Source of the DNA: Anadara kagoshimensis | Taxonomy: Eukaryota > Mollusca > Bivalvia > Arcoida > Arcidae | NCBI GenBank assembly: GCA_021292105.1 | Contig: CM037863.1 | Span: 13,245,125 to 13,309,124 of the forward strand | Direction: 5' to 3' | DNA length: 64,000 bases | In this document: piece after piece, positions 52,331-63,280 of the stretch | Position numbering within the stretch: the stretch's first letter is position 1 | How the letters are laid out: each line of letters begins with the position of its first letter | The notes under the pieces: model-generated | The model's input: only the letters and a program-made list of their open reading frames with translations | The model's database searches: none | Told to the model about the DNA's origin: nothing | Program-made: the position numbers and the translations under genes

Positions 52331-54581
52331 CAAATAAGATAAAGTTAGTTATGTGTATGTATGGAGGGAGGGCAGCAGTCAGGCTGACTAATCAAATGTA
52401 TTTATTTGTCCAGATAGTTACATTTTTAGTGTACAAGATTGCTATATTGAATGAACAGCAATGTTTTTGAAAAGAAAAAGAAAAAAATCACATAATTTAC
52501 AATCATTTTATTTGGATTTTCCTAAGATATTAGAAAAAATCGTGCAAAAATGAAGAGTATGTATTATACAATTGATACTTATAAAATTAATTTTGTTTCA
52601 ATAAGTTAGATAGGAGTCTTCCAAGGAAGACAAAACTAAGTCATAACTTTGATGTTAAACATGTCAAATTTTAAAATCACAGATGTGTAATTACACCAAA
52701 AGCTATAATATATAGCAATGAATAATAAAGATCAAAGTCAGGTTCATGATAATAACCGCATTCTCATGCTGTACAAATATTAGTCAAAAGTAAAAAACAT
52801 CAGACATTATATGCATATATACACATTGTAGTAAATAATAAGAGTTCAAAACAAACAGATGGTCACATGACTGACTACATGATGGCTATTGGCCAAAAAT
52901 TGAGCTAAAAATTATATTTATATTTTTTAAAACAAAAAACAAGATGTCCAATATCTCCTGAAGATGTTCACTTATAAATTTACATTTATGACAGGGACCA
53001 TCAAAATACATGTAATTATAAATCTGTGACATTGACCTTAGAATCCATGAACTTGACTTGTATGTCAAAATTATCATAATATAAATGCCTACATATTCTA
53101 GTATACATACCCATACATGAAGTTAATCATTTTTTCAATATAATTAAACATTTCATTGTTCTTATGTATTAGTCACCTTGACATTTGAACCCATGACCTT
53201 GATCTATCTATTATGATGATCATTATATCAATATCTGCAATATTCTATAATACATGCCTATACACAAATGTTTTCCAGAAAATTCACATGTTCTTATGTA
53301 TCTTTAAGAAATAAGTTTCATTTGAGTGAATTCATTCCGTATTATGAATGAGAGTCAGGAATAACATATAAAATGAACTGCAAATTTATATTTACAATCA
53401 TAAAATGCTGTAACATGACAGAAATGTAAAGATATGGCTACAATAATTTATTTTATTCAAGATACCAGGATATGGTATTGATGGAACAGCCATTTTCCAA
53501 GGATAGAAACGCTAGGATAAGGTTTGAATGCCAATCAAAAAAGTCATGACATAATTTGGGATGACATTCTATGACATCATTGAATATTTGAAAGTTTTGT
53601 TATCAAAGGTCATCCACCATACCATATTCATGAGCAATTGAATGCCAGCAAGACAAACAGGTCCATGTAAAAATTCAATTTTTGATCTTGACCTTTGAAC
53701 TCATGAGCTTGAACATCTAATTATTACAATTTTGTAATACACATGCCTATACTAAGTTTATAGCACTCCTGAAGAGTAAGAACTACCTGTCAAGCTAGCT
53801 ACACTCTCCATGTGCTGAATCAAAATTAAGAATGAATGGAACATGTAACTATGAGACAATGGTCATAGACAAACAACACTGACCTATCTACTTGACCTTT
53901 CATTAGGAATATTCATACAGAAAGATCCTAATACTTGAATGTAACCAATTTTAATGCTATGTTTATTCCTTTTGATTTTTGTCAGGTGTGAACCTTCGAC
54001 TGAAATTGGTGTTGATATTATGCATTTCATGTCAGTTAACCTCTAGATTATTGATTCTACATGTGAATGTGTTTGAAACTAGTGTTTTCCATGAGGTTCA
54101 CTTGTGTTTTCTACATCTAAAAATACCAGTACATAATTAATATTTAAATTAAAAGTCAAGTGAACAGGTTATCATTGTTTGACTACAAAGAGACATCATA
54201 CTTATCAACAATACTGTTCAAGGCTTTAAAGGAAAAATGCTTCAATTTACTAATCCTAGGGGGAAACTGACACACATTAAAATGCTTAAACAATTCTTAA
54301 AATTCTTTAAATGTTATAAAAATGTCTAAATATTTCCACAGTAATTCATACATTTTGTCTGTAGAGTGAAGCATGTCTCATACACAGCACATACTGAACC
54401 AAGACAATAGACTTTTACAATCTTTTCAAACAAACAATAAGATATGTATTATTTGTCTTGCGATTTTTTATCATGTAGTCAGTTTCATAAATCCACAGAA
54501 ATTAGAACCAGTGAAAAAAATTGAAATTAAAAAAAAAAGCAAAAATTTGCTCACTTGAAATTATATACATTAAAACAGTAT

Positions 54582-56255
54582 TTAAACGCTAACAGTTTCA
54601 GGTATTTGGTTCAAATGTGTAAAATATGTACAGATTTTAGAAATAACATCTGCAAGAAGTTTCTTATCTGAAAAAACTCTAGGTTTTCCAATTGCATTTT
54701 TTGCTGAAAAAACAGATATAAGGCCATCTTCTCCACATCGCTGGTGTATAGTTCTGAGATGACAAAGTGCCAGGCCAGAACCAGCAATATTTTCAGCTTG
54801 ACTTATCTTCAGCACACCTTCAGTGACAAGAACAAGAAGTGAGGGAAGATTATTTGCCTTTGCAGTAAGATATTGCTCTTGTAAAAAATGACATTCAGAC
54901 CCATAAGTTGCCTTATTGTACTCGTTATCAGAAATACCAGCACATTCTAGAATTTTGGTCAACATGCGGACATCATCTACAGCATTATGTGCACTATATG
55001 TTTCTGAACAAAAATACTGGGCAAGGAACTCTTGTGAAAACTTTTGTAACTTTGGATATTTTGACCTTATTAAAGAAAGTGAATCAACAAAGCCTTCTAT
55101 TGTTTTGCAAAGTTCATCTTTTAAGTTAATACAAGTTGCAGCATATGAAAAAATACGGAAATCAAATAATCTGCCATTATGGGCAACCAAAACAACATTT
55201 TCATATTTATTTAGCCATTGGAAAAAACTTTTTATTGCAGAATAAATAGAAACAGAATCCACCAATTTTCCATGGAAGTATAGACATGATCCATCATATA
55301 CAATGCCAGTGACTTTTTCTGCCTCAGGCGTGATCTGCACTTTAGGACAAACATATGTGGAGAACTCTTCCTGGGTGTTGGTTTCTAGTGCAGCCATTTG
55401 TGTGATGTGTGGAAATACACCACGTTGAACTGGAAAATAAATAGATACAGATATAAATTTTTAATCAGTACTGTGTCATGCATTTGGTAACTTATAACTT
55501 GTGTTTACTCCTATTCTTTCTCCAGACCAATTACATCAGAAAATATTACAAATTTATGTATATTTTACTTATATAGTCACTTTAACATAGACACAAGGTC
55601 ATTTGTACCATCACTTGGTACTATGTGTACTTAAGTTTGTAAAACCTTTTTTTCAGTAAAGGCTAAAGTAAATACCGATTCTTGATACTACTACCTATGA
55701 TTGGTTGATGTGCAGAAGAATCAGGACTTTTTCATTTTCCATATATAGTTTTAAGGCCAAGTTGAATCATTGGTAAAGCTTGATAGATCATTACTTGGTA
55801 ATGCTATGTGTGTAATTTCATGTTTCTGGATATAGTGGTTTATGAGATAAGTTTTTCAAAACTAGGTCACTATAAACCTCCTTAATGTTAGTAATGAACT
55901 CTGATGAAAATCTGTCCAATAGGTTCAAAGGAAAAACATGTCTTGAAACTGTGTTTAATAATAAAATATTAGGAGGTACAACTGCTATGTTTCCCAATAT
56001 TCAATCAAGCACTTATATAATATAGCTGCGAGACAGATTTATTTGAAAGGCAGTTAGAACGAATGTTTAAATGAAAACTATAGATATGGTGCAGCAAAAG
56101 ATTATATGATGTATACTAACGTAAACCAGTTGTTTCTATATCAAACACTACTTTGGTCAGAACTTTATCTTTCAACTTTGCTACAGAAGTAAATTGTGGC
56201 TTAGGGATAGCTTCTGGCAATTTTTCTATGTCAGCTTCTTCTTGCATACCTATCT
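54582..56255 (-). CDS. Exons seven and eight: DEDDh exonuclease domain
   Basis: Exon 56255-56121 ends in KVVFDIETTGL, motif Exo I (D-x-E). Exon 55429-54582 continues in frame with ITQMAALE, VTGIVYDG, VLVAHNGRLFDFRIF (Exo II, with D) and YSAHNAVDDVRML (Exo III, H-x4-D). All four metal-binding acids and the general-base His are present, giving a complete DnaQ-like 3'-5' exonuclease. The protein ends PETVSV with TAA at 54584-54582. Exon 7 has the donor GTTAGT after a C, less usual than the others, but the reading across it matches the family exactly. Confidence 0.85.
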
Positions 56256-58467
56256 CTGACAAAAAGAAAAAAGAGGCATCAGTTTATCTATAAAAAAAAA
56301 ACAGTTCTTCAGTTTTTTTTACTAGGAAAGAATCATAAATTCATAAAGATAAGGTATCTAAAATCTACAAAGAGAAAGAGACAAATGCTCACCTAAATTT
56401 AAAAGTGGCCATTATATTTGACAAATGTAAAATCTAATATGCATGTAATTATAAACAGAGCAATTCTTAAATCTGCCTTATTTTCATATATGACCTATAC
56501 AATATTTGGTCAATTCTTGGTGTCAGGACCAGGATAGAAATAATTTAAATTGAGGATAAAAATATTATAGAAATTGTTCTATTAGTGTACCTGTTTGATA
56601 AGATGAACCTTCCAAAGCTTCATTTGCTCCTTTCATTTTAGCTCTTTCTGTTTTCAAGACCATTCTTCTGAGCTTTTTTTGGGGAACTTTTGCTCGCTCC
56701 TTTCTCTTTTCTCTGTCTTTATCAAATTTTTCAGCATAAGATTTAGTGAAATATCCAGGTGATAAACCATGTTTGACAAAAGTCTGAAAAGAAAACACAG
56801 TAAATAGATTAATAAGAAAATGTCAAAGAAAAATTTACATTTACCCATAATACTGTTTGCCTTCATTATGTATATATACATGTATATGCTTGTGCAATGA
56901 ATTACCAATTCCTTATTCAAAAACAAAACTCCCATATTTATACAGTTTTGTCTACATTGAGTTTACAAAACCATTACTAGTATTAAATTAATAATCTATA
57001 GTTGTTTGTAGAAACTATCTTCGATGATTAACAGGGTTCATACAGAATATGGAGACTAAAAGTTAAGACCTTTTTAGGGCCTTTTCTGGGCTTAGATTTT
57101 AAAATTTAAGGCCAGAGTTTCTCAAGTTTTAAGCAGTGTAATTGCATATGAATTTTTTATATCATTATCTGAAGTAAATATTATACATTTATTGCCTTTG
57201 TGTGAGGGAGATATGAACATTTGTTCATATCTCCCTCACACAAAGGCAATAAATTGTTTATTATACCGAAAGATAACCATGGCAATAAGAAAGACAGAAA
57301 GAAAGAAATTATTAAAAAAAAGACGTCTGAAAACATCAGTCCTTCTCCGATTCATTGCTTTTTCTCCTATCGGAACTCATCGGAGGCAAACGCTAGAACG
57401 TCAAGATCGATTCTCAATCGATGACGTCATATCATTGTGACGTCACGGTGTGTTCCGAAGAGGTGGGATATGATGTTTTCAGAGGGATACACGATGTTTT
57501 CTCTACCCTGGTCACATGACCCAACGATCCAATCAAATTACAGATTGCATCGTATTTTTCTAATGAGGTATAATAATATGACTTTCTGCATATGTTTTCT
57601 ACAATCAACAACTGTTGTGCTGATTTTCTTGGAAATCTTGTACAGAAATTGTACCAACATATACCTATTGGCAAATTTTAGGGCCTTACTTCAATATTTA
57701 AGGCCTTTAAGAGTTGGTCACCAAAAATAGGGACTTTTTAGGGCAGTACCTCATAATGTTTTAAATTCTAATTTGGCTGATTAAAATAATGAATGTGAAA
57801 AAATCTTCACTGATTAAAACTATGTGAAAACATAACTGCTCATTTTTGTTTTCCCTTGTAATATAAAAAACATTAGAAACTAACAATAAAAATATTCAAC
57901 ATGCAAGATGGCCAGATTTCATGATTTTTTCAGGCCAAAGGGGTAAAACATGCTACATAAATTCAACATTGATAAAATCAATACAACTAATAATCAATTG
58001 TACTTTGTAACAAAACAAAAACATTCATAACATAAGAGACCAAAATACCTATAAGCTTATCTGGCCTACTCAGTATTGAAAATTACTGAACAATTTAACT
58101 TGTTAGGCCTTTAAAATTGCAGCAATATTTCGAATATGCCTTCACTAACAATGACTCTATTCCTATACCAATTTCAGCCAGAGATTTAAAAATTAGAATA
58201 TCAAAATAATTTGAGCATGCATAGTGACCTATTTCCTTGATCATTGAATTTATAATTAAAACTTAGTTTGTTTTTTTTCACATATTTTCATCAGAATATG
58301 TCAAATATCCTGCAATCTATGCTGCAAAATCAGCAGATAAGTGTGGTGATCTCCCTTGCCAATTTAACAAATCAAATTTCTGCTACAAAATGCACAACTA
58401 CATATCATTATGGGGAAAAATTGAATTTAGAAGCTCTGAGAGTTATCTGATTTACAATCTTTGTAGC

Positions 58468-58500
<33 letters not shown>

Positions 58501-61500
58501 TAATGGATACTGAATAATCCTAATTTTGTTTTGATGGCTTAAAAGAGGAAAACAATGATTTGTACAAACTTTGAAATGATTAATTCTCCCCCCCCCCACT
58601 TTTCTCGATGTTCTCATTTTATGAAAGCTGACTTTGAGTTTGGCAATAATAAGCTATATTTCAAGTAAGAAAAATTCTCAAACAAAATTTTTAATTAATA
58701 ACAAACAAAACACAATGTTTTTGATACCTCAGTTATATACTTTTTGCCCTCATTAATGTGTGCTGCTGTTGCTTTCACTCTATAATCGAGACTTTCGCTT
58801 TCACCATAGTGTAAATGTTTTGGTGCTCTTAAAGATGTTGCCCTGTTAGCATGCTCACAAGCTTGACTGGAACCAAGATTGCTGTATATAGCTGACTTTG
58901 CAATGATAGGTTCAAAAATCTCATTTAATTTTTCTCGTAGAATAGGGTCTTTCAAAGGAACTTTATATGGCAAGCTTCTGTGAATATATGACTTTTTCAC
59001 AGACCTTTTATACCCACAGAACCTCTCATGACATTTGCTGTGGTCTCCATACTGATGAGGTATTAAAGCCTGTAGATTTTCCTTCATACCCTCAGCATCA
59101 CCTTGGTTTTTTGAAAAAACATACTTTATGCACTTGCTTAGATGCTGGATTATTTGTGTAGTTATTTTCACTGTTTTGTCATTTCTGATGTTATAAAAAC
59201 TTTTTACAATGTTTTTAACACAGTGGTTTTTATCTAATTTTTTGGTTAAAGACACACCAAACTGACCTTTTAATCTTGCAACCAATGTGTTGTCGCCATC
59301 ACCTTCTAGAACTTTAACAGGTGTTCCTTGTTTGATCAATTCTGTAATTGCCTCAACACCAGCATCAGCCTCCATCAACTTGGATGAACCAAAGTGGTTC
59401 CAAACACATCTGTGCTGTCTTGGTCTTATTCCTGGCCTATTTCTACTCCACCATTTACAGGTAGCACATGTTCTATGTTTTACTATGGTTTTTAGAACTT
59501 TATTTTCTTTGCTGATGACATATGTGTGACCTGTTAAACAATTAATTTCATTACTTTAGCAACTATTCCAAAATGTTATGATTTGGGAATGAAATTAATA
59601 ACTGGAAATGTGGCATGCATGAACTAAAGAACAAAAAGTACAAATGGGGAGAATTACTAAACCAAAAGGCCCATGAGTCTTATCTCTAACCTGAGTATAC
59701 TCTGAATATATAAAGTTAATTAGTCCCTCTAACACTTTTGCAGTTGGAAAACTACAGTGTGTTTTAGGGACTGAACTAGGGATATATCATATAAAAAACT
59801 AGCTTTAAGTTAGGGGTTCTTGCACTGGTACTTCATATGAAGTTTCATGCATCTAGGTCTTTTAGCTCATGACAAGCTACTAATATTATCTTGTATTTGA
59901 AACAGCAAAGGAGTAATTCTCTTGAAGAAATAATTTTTTTTACAAAATAAAAATGTATACCTGTTAAGCTATCAAACCCCTTTTTTTGCCAGCCATGATC
60001 AGCACAGATGGTAAGACCAGGTTGTTCATTGTTCAGACTCTCAGATGAACTAAAATAAATAAGTTTAATGTAAAATTTGAAAATCTCCATTGTAAAACAT
60101 TTTTGCAAAATATAACAATTAATTCCAAAAGATGTTGTGACACAGGGCTCTATCAGAAATTTTGGAATAAGACCATAATTTTTAACATTTTTGTCAATTA
60201 GATGTGACTATATTGTATAAAAATTAACTGCTAGGGTAGCTCTGTTGATAACGTAGTGCTCATTTCATAGGTAAGAAGTACAAGTTAAAATCTTGGCTGA
60301 GTCAGATCAAATATATGAAAACTGTGAGTGAATTTCAATTAAAAGTACATGTAATTGGCATTTAGAAATGAAAGTAACAAATCCTAAGGATGAGATCTTA
60401 CAAAACGGATGCCCCATGACATGATAGCAAGCATGCTAAAGACCTCTTACTGCACACTGCCTCCTGCTTACTGCAAAAGTATAAAAGGTTACTTCACCCA
60501 TAGCTAGTATTGTCTTGATATAAGTACATGTATAACAATTATGACTAGGATATAAGCCTGACATGCTAAAGAACCCTAACTGCACATTTCGCTTAGTGCA
60601 CTACAAAGATATAAATTTCTGTCATTTCACCTATAAAAGCTGGTGATGACTTGATATAAGTGAAATAGTTCTGACTGGGACATAGGTCTGACATACTTAA
60701 GAACTCTAACTGCAAATTTCCCTTAGTGCACTAAAAAGGTATAAAATTCTGCCATTTCACCTATAAAAGCTGGTGATGACTTGATATAACTAGAATATTG
60801 ATTTTAAATAAAATTCTATGTAGTCATTCCGAATATAAATATAATTAAGCCAATCTTACACTGAACTAGTTTCAGGTAATGTCTGATGATCTGCATCTTC
60901 AGATTGTGTCTTTTTTGTTAAATCCTCACTACAATGTAAAAATTTATATAACACAATAAGAAATTAAATATACATTACAATTGATATTAATTCAAATATC
61001 TGACTTTTAAAATCTATTGCATCAATAATAACATTTCAAAAGTGATTCTGTTGGTTAAAAAATGTTATCATGACTAAAACTCTTAAATAATTATTTTCCG
61101 TAGTCTAGTTTCACTCAATATCAAATTATTTTTTCCTTTTTTTTCTTTTCTTTTTTTAAATTATAAATTAAGAATTTTTGAGTTTTTAGTTATCTCACAG
61201 TACCATTGAAGTAAGAACATTGATAATTTGCTTTTGTGATTTTCTTGTTTTCTTGAGGCTAACTATAGCTTAATGTGACAGAGCAATTTATGGTACAAAT
61301 CTGCCAAGCAGTGTATGTCAGGGTGCTATGGTCAGGAGTCTGTTTTTGTGTCTACACAGTAATAAACAATTTCCACAAATGAAGACAAAACACATAAAAG
61401 TAGTTACTATAATATGGTTTTTATCAAATGCTATGTGAAATGGTGAGATATGTAGATTGTCAATGAACATCTTATGCACCGGCTTTAAAGTAAATACATA

Positions 61501-63280
61501 TGAACAAATTAGGCATGTCTGTGCATATGCAGATAATTAGTATGATTTATATAGACAAGGATGTGATCAATCTAAATGAGCTCTTGTCTTTAAAAAGTAA
61601 AATTTAAACATTAAAAATTTACCTCGTCTCTTTTTCAAAGGTTTGAAATGCATATTTTTTCATGTTCTCATCTGCATACGCTTCGATCATGGTTCCGCCT
61701 CTTCTTTCCATTTTTTTAAGATTTTTATGGCTAATTGGTGGTAAATTCATCACCGACAGGAAATTGTTGGTACGCTGAGGTCCACCTAAACATTCTATCA
61801 TTGCTAAAACAAAATAATTAAAAAATTACTGCAAAATTTAAGGTTTAAATTTTTTAAAAACTAGGGAGGGGGGATTATACCTGTCATCACAGTATTGTGT
61901 TGATAGGTATGATATCTATGTATCCAAAATTATCTTGGAAAGTCTACAATTAATTTTAAAATGAATGTATAATGTTGCTGTTATTGTCAATGATAACCCT
62001 TTTCAAACCAAGTTTGATTATATATATCAGAATAATAGACAGGTGGGGCATTAACCTGCAACTGTTGGTTGTCTCTCTGAGCTAGCTCCTAAAATTTGTC
62101 CCCAGTGCACACTAGTACAAAGTAGACAAATGCACACCCTGTTGTTGTAAAAGTATCAAGTCAACTCGTACCCAAGACAACTCGTACCTAAGACAACTCA
62201 TACCCATACCAATACAACTTGTACCCAGGACAACTCGTACCCAAAGTCAACTCGTACACATGCTGTTTTTACATGAAGACAAGTCGTACCGAACCCGAGA
62301 CAATAAAACAATTTTAGCTATTGGATAGTTTGGAGAAGCTGATATCAAAAGGACAGTATGTCTTTGACATTATTTAGTTTAAAAGTAACCGTTCCGACCT
62401 TAAGTATCAGATAATGTATTTTTAATGTATTATTATTCTTGGGTACGAGTTGACTCGGGTTGGGTACGAGTTGTCTTTATATAAAAAAAGTTAGGGTACA
62501 AGTTGTCTTGAAGTGGGTACGAGTTGTCCAGAAATCGTTGTAAAATATCTACAGAGCTTATAAGCACAAGTGTCATTTAAAAGCTTAAAAACTGAAAGCT
62601 GTTTATTTTGAAGGGCTTGTATTTAGTACTTTTACCTGTTGGCTTATTTTAGTCCAACCATTAAAATTATGTTGTGCCAAGCCGGAATTTGACTAATTTT
62701 ATACATACTATATATTCAAATATGTGTTGAGTTCATACCTTTTTAAACTTTCAAACAAAAGTTGTCATAATGCTTAGTAAAATTTTAGAAAAATATTGAG
62801 AGTCTTAAATCACTTACCTGTGCCTAGTTTAGTATTGACTGTAAAGGATGGCATCCCCTTGTCAGAGCTGTTGCTGTGGGTGGAGCCGTAAGGTACTCTG
62901 TTCAACTCTGTACAGTTAGAACACTGAATATACAAATATCCACCTAGACCAACCTTCATCTCTCCTTTTATATACGTTGGTGTTAATAAAAGTGGACCGA
63001 GATTACACTTAATACAACTTGCTAGTCCGTTGACTAGCACAGACAACTCCACCACTCGGCGACCAAACGACCAACTTTCTGTGCTTATCTTTTTCGCCCG
63101 CAAAAGTGTAGAAATTCCAGGACAACACACATCGCATCCATCAAAACATGTACAAAAATGGGCCCCGCCAACGTAATTGTGGTCAACACATATAGATTCT
63201 GTGCGATCTACGCCTTTAACACTAGTAGATTTAGATTTTAGGAACCTGCCTTTCTTGTTGCGCTTCCGGGTTGGCGCCAT
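54582..63280 (-). CDS. Mutator-like transposase fused to DEDDh 3'-5' exonuclease
   Basis: Eight minus-strand exons: 63280-62818, 61803-61623, 60928-60860, 60049-59961, 59530-58728, 56783-56591, 56255-56121 and 55429-54582. They total 2781 bp, 926 residues plus TAA, with every GT-AG junction in phase and no internal stop. The start ATG at 63280 has A at -3 and G at +4 (MAPTRKRNKKGRF, basic). Order of parts: Cys-rich region (CTCFDGCDVCCPG), zinc ribbon (CIKC ... CSNC), the family block GGPQRTNNFLSVMNLPPISH, transposase core with likely DDE acids, a basic linker, then the exonuclease. The transposase part matches the Mutator-like family common in cnidarians and molluscs. An intact frame with many introns suggests either a recent element or a host-retained gene. 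No terminal repeats were found around it. Confidence 0.85.
56591..56783 (-). CDS. Sixth exon: basic linker
   Basis: A 193-bp exon opening with TFVKHGLSPGYFT, a conserved motif after the transposase core, then a strongly basic stretch (KDREKRKERAKVPQKKLRRM) suited to nucleic-acid binding or nuclear import, and EGSSYQTG before the exonuclease part. Confidence 0.8.
57187..57254. repeat. Perfect 68-bp hairpin
   Basis: Arms of 33 bp (57187-57219 and 57222-57254) are exact reverse complements separated by two bases. The arm begins ATTTATTGCCTTTGTGTGAG. It lies in the intron between exons five and six of the transposase-exonuclease gene. Surrounding 57040-57740 looks like a disrupted older repeat (TAAGACCTTTTTAGGGCC on the left; ATTTAAGGCC and GGGACTTTTTAGGGC on the right), with the hairpin at one edge of an inserted piece. 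Confidence 0.9.
57422..57445. promoter_or_regulatory. Two TGACGTCA (CRE-type) palindromes
   Basis: The full consensus CREB/ATF site occurs at 57422-57429 and 57438-57445, 16 bp apart, within a locally GC-richer insert in an intron. Spacing of about one and a half helical turns could suit protein pairs, but there is no evidence of promoter activity. A related TGACGTCA also occurs near 11613 in another element, so these may be element-borne. Confidence 0.4.
58468..58503. repeat. (ATA)n microsatellite
   Basis: About twelve ATA trinucleotides in an intron of the transposase-exonuclease gene. Confidence 0.9.
58728..59530 (-). CDS. Fifth exon: transposase core
   Basis: An 803-bp open exon. C-x2-C (CATC) with WWSRNRPG, then SSKLMEADAGVEAITELI, then VLEGDGDNTLVARLKGQFGV with the likely second catalytic Asp, then LDKNHCVKNIVKSFYNI, HQYGDHSKCHERFCGYKR, and SQACEHANRATSLRAPKHLH with the likely Glu. 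All three expected acids are present, so catalysis is not excluded. Confidence 0.85.
59961..60049 (-). CDS. Fourth exon: first catalytic Asp
   Basis: An 89-bp exon encoding LTICADHGWQKKGFDSLTG. The Asp before G-W-Q-K-K-G matches the first DDE acid in the family, where D-x-x-W-x-K/R-R-G is usual. The stretch after K-K-G is shorter than in many relatives. Confidence 0.8.
60233..60360 (+). mobile_element. Degenerate tRNA-derived SINE remnant (possible)
   Basis: GGTAGCTCTGTTGATAACGT resembles a Pol III A box region, and 35-40 bases on AAGTTAAAATCTTGGCTGAG is like a decayed B box and its usual SINE follow-on. Both boxes are mutated and no ends are visible. Confidence 0.35.
60420..60800. repeat. 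Three degenerate tandem units of roughly 120 bp
   Basis: Words TGACAT[G/A]CT[A/T]AAGAACCCTAACTGCA, TTAGTGCACTA, GGTATAAAATTCTG and TTTCACCTATAAAAGCTGGTG recur around 60430-60510, 60560-60665 and 60690-60785. The last two units are close and the first more diverged. Confidence 0.7.
60860..60928 (-). CDS. Short third exon, variable linker
   Basis: A 69-bp exon after ATTGTAG and before GTAAGA, phase 2 at both ends. It encodes a low-complexity acidic and Gln-rich linker (KKTQSEDADHQTLPETSS). It is supported by the splice sites and phase rather than by a domain, and skipping it would not change the frame. Confidence 0.65.
61623..61803 (-). CDS. Second exon: conserved GGPQRTNNFLS block
   Basis: A 181-bp exon. 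It encodes IECLGGPQRTNNFLSVMNLP, then PISHKNLKKMERRGG, the best-conserved non-catalytic signature of this transposase family (G-x-x-x-x-x-x-x-N-x-L-S-x-M-N-x-P). Left in phase 2 (AG|). Confidence 0.85.
62158..62530. mobile_element. MITE-like element with ACAACTCGTACCC inverted arrays
   Basis: Seven copies (some mutated) of CAACTCGTACCC lie within 62162-62290 in one orientation. Four copies of the complement GGGTACGAGTTG lie within 62450-62529. The outer 24-30 bases of the two ends are also alike once reversed (CAACTCGTACCC, then AAGACAACT[C/T]GTACC). Multiple subterminal motifs facing inward are typical of transposase-binding sites in small non-autonomous elements. No target duplication could be fixed; TTGTAAAA occurs outside both ends but not adjacent to them. 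Confidence 0.7.
62818..63280 (-). CDS. First exon: basic N-terminus, Cys cluster, zinc ribbon
   Basis: The start MAPTRKR was chosen over the longer in-frame ATG upstream because of its good context (A at -3, G at +4) and because the extra 24 residues are not family-like. It encodes HFCTCFDGCDVCCPG, SFGRRVVELSVLVNGL, then C-x2-C (CIKC) and QCSNCTELNRVPYGS, ending K-L-G-T-G in phase 1. R-R-V-V-E-L-x-V-L-x-x-x-L and C-x-x-C-x-x-L-N-R-V-P are typical of the N-terminal part of Mutator-like proteins in invertebrates. Confidence 0.85.

Larger units (their letters stand above)
50859..54581. other. Gap between the KDZ-like gene and the transposase-exonuclease gene
   Basis: AT-rich, with no supported exon. 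It holds AGGGAGATAACT words at 51432 and 51622 (common in bivalve repeats), the G32 tract, a degenerate tandem block with G-rich motifs (51780-52330) and dispersed-repeat remnants at 53160-53930. The missing 5' exons of the KDZ-like gene may lie here unrecognised. Confidence 0.45.

Noticed and set aside
54908..55245. Plus-strand frames of 73 and 109 codons
   Set aside because: Antisense shadows of the exonuclease exon on the minus strand.
57192..57440. Coding frames over the 57.2-kb hairpin
   Set aside because: They arise from the palindrome and a basic A-rich stretch, and overlap an intron of a well-supported gene.
54582..63280. Viral origin for the exonuclease-bearing gene
   Set aside because: The N-terminal and core motifs are those of Mutator-like transposases, introns are present throughout, and no viral structural or polymerase gene is nearby.
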